The translations under genes were made by a program, and so were the position numbers. The notes beneath the pieces were generated by a model. It ran no database searches, had not been told where the DNA came from, and worked only from the letters and a program-made list of their open reading frames with translations. A stretch of DNA of 64,000 bases from Malurus cyaneus samueli. Lineage: Eukaryota > Chordata > Aves > Passeriformes > Maluridae. Where the stretch lies: NCBI GenBank assembly GCA_009741485.1, contig CM019216.1, positions 48,961,248 to 49,025,247 on the forward strand, in the 5' to 3' direction. Positions 40,379-51,090 of this stretch are shown in pieces (position 1 is the stretch's first letter; the number at the start of each line of letters is the position of its first letter).

Positions 40379-43300
40379 GGATCATATCACATCACTTCAA
40401 AGACCTATGCAAGTTTATACCCCCATGGTGACATCCATATTTTTTCAGCAAGCACGTTGATCTTCCGATTATTAATTTCTTTTCCCTGTAGATCTGCTGT
40501 CCAGTCAATTTTTCCCACTGTGAAGTTGTTTTTCCACCAGTGTAGAAACTGGTATTTCTGCTTCTTGTCTTCACGTAGAATTACTGTAATTCTGTAATAA
40601 TTACTGTATTAGAGCATTTCTCCAGTTATTCTATATTTTTTATTTAGTTTTATTCCCACCTCCAGCATATGTAGTCTCTTTCTAATTATCATGTCCTCTA
40701 CAAATGTATTAACTCAGTGTTATCGACCATTCAGTTTACTTGCAACAGCACTGAACAGTGCCTGGCCAGGACACAGTCCAATGCAACCTTTCTTTATTCA
40801 TTCTTCCCATGGAAGAGTGAAAAATGAGTCTCTTGGAAAATCGACCTCAGCATCTTGCACAGACTCTGCAGGCTATGCTTTCCTACCCACTTGCTCAGGG
40901 TACAGCACAGTGTCAGAAGTCTTCAACCAAGATGTGTGTTTCAGTATCTACTGTTACTACACAGTCTTAAAAGTTTATTACTGTTGTGTGCACTAAAGTT
41001 AAATTGCTCTTTCCTGATGAGTCTGTACTGTTTGTTACTCAACTCATACTGGAAAACGTCTGCTCATTATTTCCAGTATTTCCTGGGTACTTAAAGTGAA
41101 TAATCTATCCTTTCCCCTTTTTCAAAAAAATGAAGTACATTTTTTAGCTTTCCACTACCTTGTGTGTCCTCCAGTTTTTCTGAAATTACCAATGCTTAAA
41201 TTGCTAACATTTCTGAGATTGCTGCAGCCAATTCTTTAAGTATTCTAGGATGGAGTCCATTAAGGTTACTCTAACTGAAATACCTTGTTTCAGGGAAGCA
41301 AGTGAAACCATTGATTCAAGTAGGCAATACAACAACTAAAATTTAATTCTGCTAATATAGGTAATCCTAAACCAAGCCATGATCAGTGAGTCCCCACAGT
41401 GACTCGACTGCATGGATACAGCACACATTGAGATTTCTGGAAGGCCTGACTATGTTTGGCTATGCAAGTTCTGCAGAAAACAAAGTTAAATTTGAATTCC
41501 AGAGTGAAAACCTCCATCAGACTGGATTTTGTTGTGATTAAACCAGGGAGTTGTGACTTTTTGAGAGTTCCTGCACACTATGCTTTGTGCAAGCAGTGTG
41601 AGTTCCGTGGCTGGGCCATCCAGCACACCAGTGTTGAAAGTGGGCTTAGGATGCTAAAGAATTGGGGAAAAAAGAGGTGTATTAATTTTGTAACTGAAAT
41701 ATGACTGAATAATTCTGAAAGTAAGGGGAAAGATCACAGATGTAAGACTAGGTATCAAGTACATGTTTTGTAAAAAACTTTCCAGCCCATCATTAAAAGC
41801 CTGTCAATTAAAACCAAAGCTGCCAATAGGAAAACACAGACAATTATGGATCTTGAAACTACATTTTTAATTATTCCAATTCTTTCAACTGTTTTCTTTC
41901 AATGTTTTCCTAAGTAGAAGTTTATTTTCTGTACCAGCTTTTCATTCTGAAATGTGAATTTCTACTAGAAGTAATAATTTTACTCAGAATGTATATTGGG
42001 ATCTTCATATACAAAAATACTTGGCTTTTCTTTCTGATTTAGAATGGACAAATAGCCTACAGAATCATATAACTTATCAGTACAAGAAATCTCTTTCCTA
42101 GACAAATTTAGGAAATAGTGATGCATTCACTGCTGTGTTCTGTAACTAATTTCCTATGTGATCTCTTTTAGTTAAAATAAGACCTTGTAACTGACAGTTA
42201 CATTGTATGAGAAATTTTGCAGGGAACTGTTCAAGCTGTGTCTGAAGTCCAGTTGTTTTACTCAGAAGTAACAGTGGAAGTTGCAAGGCAGTATATCTGA
42301 TCAGAAAAGAAAAATATGATTAATCAATTGTTCCGAAGTGCAGAAAATGGAAAATGCAGCAGATACTTTCAAGCAACAGGGAATCCTTGCTGAGTATCTG
42401 ACTCTAGTGATTGATACTTTTCAAATTATTGGAAAGAAGGAAGCAGATTTATCCAATCTTCTGCCTTTGTCAGAAAAATGTAATTCTCTTTTCTATATCA
42501 TATAAAAACAAGAACGAAAAAATATCTCTTTATTTTTTGAAAAGCCTTAATGTAACAATGTTGAGCAGAAGTAAAAAAAAATTTAAGCAGCTTTTCTGGA
42601 ATAAGTGTCATAGCCCTGGCTGCTAGACTGAGATGTGCTCACAAGGACCTTGCTCCCGAACATAGAGGAGTTTTATCTGCATGCCCACCCTTTTCATTGA
42701 ATTATTTCCATCCCTCAAATAAATTTCTATACTAAAAACATTTATAAATTCACATGATTACCTCAAGTACTGGGCCAAATTTTAGGGGTAGCTACGATGG
42801 AGAATGTGTACTTTCCGCGCTCACTGTCTCCTGTAGTGAGGAATGGCAAGATGCTAAATGGGCCAGAGTTCAGCTGGCATAATCCAATAGCAGAAGTTTT
42901 GAAATCAGTGGATGTTGCTGGTTTATATCAGCTGTTCAAAAACTGAGGCAAAAGCACAGATTCCAGCTAGCTGAATTTTGGAGATGTTGTCTGGAGCCAA
43001 CTTTGCAACTCAAGTTTCTCTCTATCAACTTCACAGAGTGAGGGAGGGAAGTGAGATAAAACAGTTAAATGTGAAGCTCATCCCAGTACAACTCATTTGT
43101 AATTCTACAGAACATTCTCTTGCAGCCTTTCCAGCCCCTGTTAAAGTGTTTTGCCAGCATTTTAAAACTACTGGTAATGCATGTGATACCATAGCAAACA
43201 TTCTAGATTGCTAGAGAAATTCGTTTAAAAGAAAGCTAAATATCTAAGTGAGAAATCCAAAATCCAAAATCCAGAAAGATTGGCCTCTGAAAAGCACAGG

Positions 43301-45289
43301 CCTGTTGGAAAAGTCTGCAGGTGCCTGAGATTAGTCACATCAAAAAATATCTATTTTCTACCCAGGCATCACTGCTGAGGTGAGAAAGTTTTATTGTTTA
43401 CCCCATCCCCTGTGAGCTCTCCTGCACATACCTGGGTAAATCCATGCCTTGTGGTGAGCCAGAAAAGCATATTTTTTTCTTTTCTATAGTCACTGAACTC
43501 ACATTCAGATCTGGCTAGGTCATGGGGATCTATGACCTAAAGAAACGGCAAACGCCCTTAAAATCCAGCTGATTTGGTGAGCACGGCAATATCAAGAGCA
43601 AGGAACCCCAAAAGAGACTTGGAAAACAGCTTTTGGACCCTGATGTCTTTATTGCTACTTAATGACAGGGTGTTGAATCCGATGCTTTTGTCCTTGTTAA
43701 GATGGATTTTGCAGCTGCATTTTGCCCCATGATTAAATTAAGTCTGGTAATGGCTCTGATAATTACATCTTTGCCAGATTGATCTGGATAGAAGGTACCA
43801 GAGTGGCTTATACTGAATCCAAGTCTATTTGTGTTCCTTACATTAGAACTACTCCAAACTTGCTGTTAGCCATTTTATTAAAGTATTAGGAGTGATATTC
43901 CCACCTACAAGAGTCAACTAAAACAGATGTTTTCAGAGCACTTTAAACTCAGGCTTGGAATACAGGCTATCCATCCAATTCTTGTGCTCTCTTTGTCAAA
44001 ATCTGTCACACCGTAAGAAGGAGCCAAAATCCTGCTGTTCAGTGCTGTAAAGATTTCCATAAAATACAAAGTTCACAATCTCACCTCCACATAAGTGAAG
44101 GGTTGGGCTAGTGAGATAAGGCCATAGTAACATGCAGCCTCTACACTTAGGGATGAGGGAAGCCCTGATCCTCCCCTGGGCGGACAGAGATGCCTGGGAA
44201 CTGCAGGGTCTCCAGGCCACCCAAATGCAGAGGTAACATCCTGACAGATGCCCACCAAGTTTACCTCTACAGACTGCTGCTGATGGACTGTCCACAGTGT
44301 ACCAAAAAAAGATACTCCACAGCTTCTTTTCCTAAGAGATATGAAATGTTTCAAGCTGGGAGAAATAATTTTTGAAAGCTGCTGCTTGGCTTTAGGAGCT
44401 TTTTGCCTACAGTAGTGTCCTGTTTCATCTGGCAGGCAAGAAACTACAGTGATGGATAAGAAATCCAACTTCCTACAGACAGCATATATATCTTGGCCAA
44501 TAAACCATCTTCTGCTCTTTTATGAAACTAGATTCTGATAAGAATGCCTCCTTTCATTGAATGTCCAGTGATGGTTTTTTCTAGGCAAACTTTGACTTTT
44601 AGTCTGCTCACAAGTTAATTGCATCTCCCTGTGTGGGTCTTTGCTATTGTTTTCAGTGCTCCTTGACTGACCTCCCACATCTGCATCAACTGTGCAGCAT
44701 TAATTTTTGTGTTGAAAACCTTTTTGTCCATCTCACTGAGGCCTTGAACACCACAAGGCATTCAACCAGTTTACTATGACTTTGTCAAGTTTCAACACAC
44801 AGCTATGTCACTGTAATTCACATGCCAAGAAGCTGCAAAACAGTTCTGTTGGAAAACAACTGGCAGATGCCTGCAAGGTGAAGCAACCACTCTGTTTTTG
44901 TCACACCACACAGCTGCCTGGTACACCCCAGACCGGCTCTTAATGGATACCAGCCCCATCTCACACCAAAAGCCACTAGTGACTTTGTGAAAACTCTTCC
45001 TAAACATATCAATGGCAAACTTATTTCTTCATCACAGCCTGAGTGAGTGAGTCCAGTGAGCTGAGGGGGGCTCTATGTTCAGGTCTTGTAGCTTTGGTGG
45101 CTGATTTGTAGAGCTCCCGTTCATCAGAGCAGTTTCAGGGCTGTCCATGCCCCCAAATAGACCTGAGTCCTTTCTCCTGCCTCGTGCTCAAAGCCATTGT
45201 CAAAGACATGCCTAGTAACAGGATGTTTCCTGGCAGAAATCAGGTAGAAAAACTGAACTGTGTACGTAGCTGCAGTGTCAGCCTCACTA
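40379..45289. other. Non-coding sequence, nothing recognised
   Basis: AT-rich unique sequence. A small (AAATCC)n-like tandem lies at 43254-43275. Frames are 131 codons or fewer. The longest (44073-44468, minus) overlaps a second minus frame of 99 codons and is not recognisable. Confidence 0.55.
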
Positions 45290-45530
45290 ATGGGTGGGAT
45301 TTCTCCGGGAAGCCGTGGCTGTGCCCTCCCAGCCCCCCCACTCACCGGCCGGACACCGACTCCCATTGCCACCCACTGCGGCCACTTCCTACCGCTCCCC
45401 AGCAAACCACCAGCGTCTAAATGGCACATTCGGCACCACATCTGTTAGCATTTAGCCTGAGTGTTGGCTGTCCTTCCTAATAATTCATCCCGAATAGGCT
45501 AAAGCAACAAGCGGGCGTTCGTTCTCCTGC
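45290..45530. other. CpG-enriched GC-rich block
   Basis: By eye there are about 13 CpG in 240 bases, in a window where CpG is generally scarce, including CACCGGCCGG and AGCGGGCGTTCG. A 105-codon minus frame (45124-45441) overlaps it but is unrecognised. It may be a small CpG island or the GC-rich edge of the adjacent regulatory-like segment. Confidence 0.45.
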
Positions 45531-45559
45531 TCTCTTTTTTTCCCCCATTGTGCCATTCA

Positions 45560-45900
45560 ACAGCCTCCAAAGCTGTTAAAGCCACAAAAATGTTAAAGTG
45601 ATTATTGGCCAATGTCAAACTTATTTTGGAGTGGTTGTCTTATATTGGGTGACATATTATTTACCTTTCTTATCTAAGTTTAATAGAGTTAAACAAATCA
45701 GCGCTTCCTGATGGAAGGCTGCTAGAATGTGATTGAATGTTGTTAGGAGAGCACATGTGCCAGAGCTGGTGGATTCTAACAGCTAAACTCCAGTGCTTCT
45801 GTTGTGACATTACATTTCTAACTTTCCTGCCAGCTTAACTTCACCCAATATAGCAGAATTTTTAAAAAATCATAAATTTAAACACATTTAAATATACCTT
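45560..45900. promoter_or_regulatory. Candidate conserved non-coding element
   Basis: AT-rich, high-complexity sequence lacking homopolymer decay. It contains a 10-bp palindrome ATTGGCCAAT (45604-45613), which holds CCAAT motifs of NF-Y type on both strands and a TTGGC half of NF-I type. It is framed by a perfect 12-bp inverted repeat (45641-45652 and 45841-45852). The texture is that of vertebrate conserved non-coding elements, but conservation itself cannot be seen in one sequence. Confidence 0.3.
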
Positions 45901-46499
45901 TGTATGTTCAGCACTTGTAATTCGTGAGATTTTGTAGAATACATGGAGGAGACTCAAAGGCTGAAAGTGGAAATAAATTGTGTTTTTTAACTCTCAGTTG
46001 TTTTAAAGCAAGTTTTTCAAAACATCAACAAAACCTTCAGCCAAATATAAGTACGTGTTGGATTAACACACAAGAGGTAAGAGTGAGAATTAAAATTATC
46101 TCCTTTTTTCGTATTATGAAGAACATACAGAAAAGCAGAGTTTCACAACAGGAGCTTTAAATAAGTTTAGCCCTCCAAAAACATATGCCCAAAAAGACTG
46201 TGTTGGAAAAGGCCAGAGATCAAAACCGTATTGACAGAAGGCTCTCCTTATCTGCCTGGGCAGAGCACACTCATCGCTGTGCTATCTGAAATCCTCATGC
46301 TTCAGCTGATTTAATTATTACAGCATGTGAGCCACAAGAGCTGGGATGGCTCCTAAGAGACAGGTATTGTCTTCTGCCAAGGACCTTTGACTTTAAAGAA
46401 ATGAATAGTGATTAGCCCAAGCAGTGGCCAAAACAGGGCTAAATTGCAAATGAGTAGCTAAAGTTGTCAGTGCCTGACCATCATCGTTGCCTTTGTGAT
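45901..46499. other. Non-coding sequence, nothing recognised
   Basis: Unique AT-rich sequence with no gene, repeat family or RNA recognised. Confidence 0.6.
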
Positions 46500-47163
46500 G
46501 TTTTTGAGGTCTCATTGAGGCCAACTGCCATACTCTCACCCACACCCCAGTGCACTGAGAGCCGGCTGTCGGGCAGCACTGATGGATGAAATCTGCCCCA
46601 TCCTCCCAGCAAGCAGCTGGGGAGCTCCCAAACAGGCATTCTGGCTCACCTTCCCCAGCCCAAAGCATCCCTCTCTTACCTGGCTGGCCAGGAGAGGAGA
46701 AGCCCTTCCTCGCCCCAAGCTGGGGTGACAGATGTGTGGCCAGGCTGCCCACCTCAGCCCCCCAGCAGCCCAAAAGGAGTGCTCCCCAGCCCTTGCTTGC
46801 AACTGACCCTCTGCTGAGTTTCTGCTGGTCATTGCCCACAACTCTGGAAGTCTCAGTGATGTCTTGATGGCAAAAAAAAAGACTTTTTCCAAGGCTCTGT
46901 CTTTGTTTATCACCATCCCAGCTTTCCCAAGTCTTAAAGCCATCACAGAGCCATTTAGCAAAGCAGGGTTCTGAGGCATTCTTGCGCCACTGGTGTGGTC
47001 TGTGTGTCTCTGCAGCAGCCTGGACAGAGGTGTCACAGGCTCCATCCTGCATCCAGGGTGAAGAAAGGGATAATATGGACATCTCCCTACCCACAGGAAG
47101 AACACTTAGGCTTTTTATGGGCAAAATGAACTTAGGTTGTGAAGGCCACTTTGGTAACTGCAA
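46500..47163 (-). other. GC-rich block with the longest open frame in the window (256 codons), probably not a gene
   Basis: A minus-strand frame of 256 codons (46393-47163) overlaps another minus frame of 189 codons and a plus frame of 93, all in the same GC-rich block. The 256-residue product has about 13 tryptophans (around 5%, roughly four times normal) and many cysteines. It shows no domain, signal peptide or membrane segment that I recognise. This composition is typical of a chance frame in TGG/TGC-rich DNA. A lineage-specific or non-coding transcript cannot be excluded. Confidence 0.4.
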
Positions 47164-47458
47164 ACTTAGAAATATCTACCTTGAAAGATTACCCTTTTTT
47201 CTGATCAGTGCCAAATATATTTGCTGATGTTTTTATTTATTACACGATAATCTGGCAGGGAATTGGTAGGCCACTTGCAAAAATGATTAATCAGAAATAC
47301 CAACCTTGTTCTGATTTGCAGCATAACAGAAAACAGCAGCTCTGTCCTGGGCTACTCCCCAGTGATTTACATCAGTACGTGCCAATGATGGAAAACATGG
47401 CCTGCCTGTAAAGCTACAATTAGGGCTAGTTTCCATGGACATAATCAGTTGAATGTAG
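47164..47458. other. Non-coding sequence, nothing recognised
   Basis: Unique AT-rich sequence leading into a poly(A) tract. No gene recognised. Confidence 0.55.
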
Positions 47459-47480
47459 AAAAAAAAAAAAAAAAAAAAAA
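47459..47480. repeat. Poly(A), 22 bases
   Basis: An uninterrupted A run followed by GAAGAAAGAA. No polyadenylation hexamer precedes it. Confidence 0.85.
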
Positions 47481-50049
47481 GAAGAAAGAAATCAAATAAA
47501 GGAAACAATATAAAGTAACCATTATAAAATAACTGAGGACTTTATATGCCAAAATTTGAATTACTTTAAGATATATGTTTCTACTGGCAATTTTTGTACT
47601 TTTTAAAAAATGCTTTACGAGACTATCCAAGTTGAAAAGTTCACATTTATACAGGAATAAAGGAAAAATCTGAAGAAGCCTGGAGTTTATAAATAAAAGG
47701 CATGATACATTAATATGCAGTTTTCAGAATGTTCTACTTCACCATCTTCTACTTTAGATAAGCAGAGTTACACTCAAAGGAAGTACTATTGAATAAATAC
47801 AGGAATAAACAGCTGAGAAAGGCAGAATATTAACAAAGATCTAAAAGCTGCTAACACTACATCAAGAGAGGGAACATTTTGACAACTTTATTCATGCCAA
47901 TAATCACAAGTTGCCTTTTTCAACATTCAGGATACTAAAGTTGCCTTATTCTGTTTGTTAACTACTACAGCAAAATGAAATAAAATTTCATAATAATGCA
48001 AAAAGTTTTGATTCCTAATTTTAGTCACCCCCTAAATTTGAAAACTTTGCTGTTCCTCTGCCAACAATTTGATATATCAGAATTTTTACGTTCTAGGTTG
48101 TATGTCCAAATCTGAATAGAACTGAGCCATCTGACGAAGATTTAGGTACTATCAGTCTTCTACAGTCAGCAGTGTGGAAGTGCAAATGTGATGTTTAAAC
48201 ATGGCAAGAGATACTTCAATTGCCAGTGTCTCAGGTATTTACAGTCACACACTGTGCTACCAGTGTTGTTTCTTAGCCTTCTGTTCTCCACTACCCATGT
48301 TCGCAACATCAAAGTGAGAACATATCTCAATAACCTCTTTCCTTTGCTAAATTCTTGTAGAGAGAGCTGTGTTGTTCTTCATATTTTTTCTTTTCGAGCA
48401 CTGAATTCCTCTGGGATATTTCCCACTCTTTGTATCACAAGTTTAGGCTGGTATGTGTCTCCAGTCAGGCAGCTGTAGGTTTCTAACCCACTAGAGCTAG
48501 CACATGATAAACATGATAGTTCCTGGGAAGGAAACATGCAATATAAAAATATCTCCAATGATTTAAGTGTACCCTGAACAATACTTTATTTCTCTGTGTT
48601 AAGGTACAGCAGTAAAGAGAGATGTTTTTACAGGTTTTTATTCTGTCCTCCACTCTCTTTATTGAGGTAATTTCCACCATGTATGAAGGGACATGACTCA
48701 CACAATAGCATATAACCAACAAAAACCCCACAGTTATGTATGGGACAGGGCATATAACAGACAGCCAAGAAGTGAGGAGGAAAGCATTAGCACTGGGTAT
48801 GAGGCTAAGCATCAGCGTGCTCCCCACCCCCAATAAACACCCAACAGGACATTGCTTGCCAGGCCAGCATTTTTTAGGTGGAAAGTATCAGCTTTTGCTG
48901 CTACTTCTTGGGACAGGCTGATCCTTGGTGTCACTGAGTTGCCACCTTCCAGCTCACTGTCTTTTCCCATAAGATTTTATAACTTTCCTTGTCAGTGTTA
49001 TTCTCCCTGAATCTTTCGTTTGTTGCCAATGATCTTACCTCTGCCTTCAATTCTACCTTATAATTTGGCTGATTCTAGTTCATGTACTTTCTCACAGCTC
49101 TTTCTTATAACTCAATGTTTTCCTTAAAGTTTGAGCTAAGGTTGCACAGCTGGGCTGTATCAAAACTAAGCCTGGGATCACAGGCGGCTGAACTCCTCGA
49201 AGGAGAATCACGAGTTGGGGGAGGAGGGAGGAAAAGTCCTGTGTTGATGGGATTGCACCATACAACTTTCCAAGGTCTTGAGGGGACCTCTGGTTCTAAG
49301 CTAGAGATGACGATGACAGTGCTTGCTAAACTTTGCCAAACCAAATATCTAGGAGATAGATCTGTGCAGTCAAATCAGATAAAATTTTCCAGGCACCTAC
49401 AGTCAGCTATATTTTCTGAAAGTAGGATGAATGAATGCTCACAAATGCTTACTGTGCACCCACAAACCAGAAATCCAGGGAAGTCAATGCTACAGAATTG
49501 TAATAAATATCCTTCTAGAGTTGAGGAGGAAGCCAAAACAGGTCAGTTTTAGGTGACTGCAGGACATGTGGAGTTCATATTCAGGTCCTGGCTCTTCCAC
49601 AGACCTTCGTATGCAATTTAAGGAAAGATATGCAGGTGCCAAACTTGGACTTGAAGCTGGGTACATTATCCCAGTAATACCAGTTTATGCATTCAAGACT
49701 CCAAACTAGTTCATAAAAGGCTGTGGAATCTAGAGGGGAAAAAAAGATCCAGAAAGTTTAAATTCTTCAGGCTCATACCCTTCTCCAAGGCCTTACAGTT
49801 GACATCAGTGCTCAATGACTCTGTGATTTCATGAAAGCAAGCCACCACTACCAATCTCCTCAAAAAGAAACAGGCAAAGAAACCTTTCACTTATGAGTCT
49901 GCTGGTTGCACTACTCACCCATAAAGGGGAAACCTGGACTCTGGTCTCTCCAGAGCTATCTGAGATTGAGCCCATGGAATGGATATCCAGTTTTTAAGGC
50001 AGTACTGCCCTACTGCTACAGCTGAATGGCTGTGATGAGTAAGAGAATC
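47481..50049. other. Non-coding sequence, including an unrecognised 156-codon frame
   Basis: AT-rich unique sequence. A plus frame of 156 codons (49082-49552) shows no domain I recognise and overlaps a 79-codon minus frame. I treat it as chance. Confidence 0.5.
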
Positions 50050-51090
50050 ATGGCCCAGAAAGGCCAGTTGTCCAAATGCTTCTTGAACTCTGTCAGGCTT
50101 GGTGCGGCAGCCATTTCCCTGGGGACCCTCTTTCAGTGTTCAATCACACTCCGGATGCAAAACTTTTTCCTGACATCCAACCTAAACCTCCTCTGACACA
50201 ATTTCATGCCATATCCTTGAGTCCTGTCCCTGGTCACAGAAGTGAAAAGATTGGTATTGGGCCCTCTGCTTCCCCTTGTGAAGGAATTGTGGACTGCAGT
50301 GAGGTTTCCCCCCAGCCTCTTCTTCTCCAGGAGGAAGAAACTAAGTGACCTCAGCCACTCCCCATAAATCTTCCCCTCCAGACCCTTCACCATCTTTGTG
50401 GCTCTCCTTTGGATGCTAATAGTTTAATTTTTTTTATATTGTGGTGCCCAAAGCTGCCCCCAGAACTCAAGGTAAGGCTGTCCCTGCGCAGAGCAGAGTG
50501 GGACAATCCCCTCCTTGCCCAAATGATGATGCTGTGCCTGATGACCCCCAGGACAGGGTTGGCCCTCCTGGCTGCCCGAGCACTGCTGACTCAGGTTCAA
50601 CTTGCCACTGACTAGGATTCCCAGGTCCCTTTAAATGGGCTCCTCTCCAGCCCCTCATTCCCCAATCTATACCCACACCCAGGTTGATCCATCCCAGATA
50701 CAGAATTCATCGCTTGCAGTTGTTAAATTTAATTTGGTTGGTGATTGCCCATCTTTCTAATTTGTCAGAGTGTCTCTGAAGACCCCTCTGCCTTCTGGAA
50801 AGTCATCAGCTCCTCCCAGTTTTGTATCATCCGTAAATTTGCTTAGTATCCCTTCCAGCTGTGCCTCCAAGTAACTTCTGAAGATGATGAGGAGCACAAA
50901 GCCTCAGACAGGGCCCTGTGGAACCCCAGGAGTGACCAGTGAGCAGCCTGATGTCACCCCGTTCACTGTGACCCCTGTGCCCAACCCATGAGCCCATTGC
51001 TCACCCGTTGCATCATGTGTTTGTGATCAATCATGGTCACTGCGGTCCAGGCTTCCGATGCATTTTTCAGGATACGGTCATTTGCTAAAG
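50050..51090 (-). mobile_element. CR1 LINE, 5'-truncated, CR1-J-like, minus strand
   Basis: About 1 kb that closely follows the complement of the 3' part of avian CR1-J-type LINEs. Recognisable stretches include TGGTGCCCAAAGCTGCCCCC, GAGTGGGACAATCCCCTCC, CCAGTTTTGTATCATCCGTA and GAACCCCAGGAGTGACCAG. The element's 3' end is near 50050 and its truncated 5' side fades between about 51030 and 51090. The terminal octamer repeats are worn away. Divergence and broken frames mark an old copy that can no longer move. CR1 is the dominant LINE of birds, and its presence is the best single indicator of the host group. Confidence 0.92.
50133..50393 (-). pseudogene. CR1 ORF2 C-terminal fragment (reverse-transcriptase protein remnant)
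   Basis: An 86-codon open frame inside the CR1 copy. It carries the conserved end of the CR1 ORF2 protein: MVKGLEGK at the start, then a LEKKRLGG segment, VTRDRTQGYGMKL and RRFRLDVRKKF towards the end. ORF2 encodes the endonuclease and reverse transcriptase that copy the element by target-primed reverse transcription. Only the tail beyond the catalytic domain is present in this frame. The sequence stops early after the conserved HW-type motif position, and the upstream part is in other frames with stops, so it is dead. A 69-codon minus frame at 50467-50676 is out-of-phase CR1 sequence. Confidence 0.88.

Noticed and set aside
44073..44468. 131-codon minus-strand open frame
   Set aside because: Overlaps a second frame on the same strand, no recognisable motif.
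49082..49552. 156-codon plus-strand open frame
   Set aside because: Unrecognised product of low-confidence composition with an overlapping minus frame; no supporting signal.
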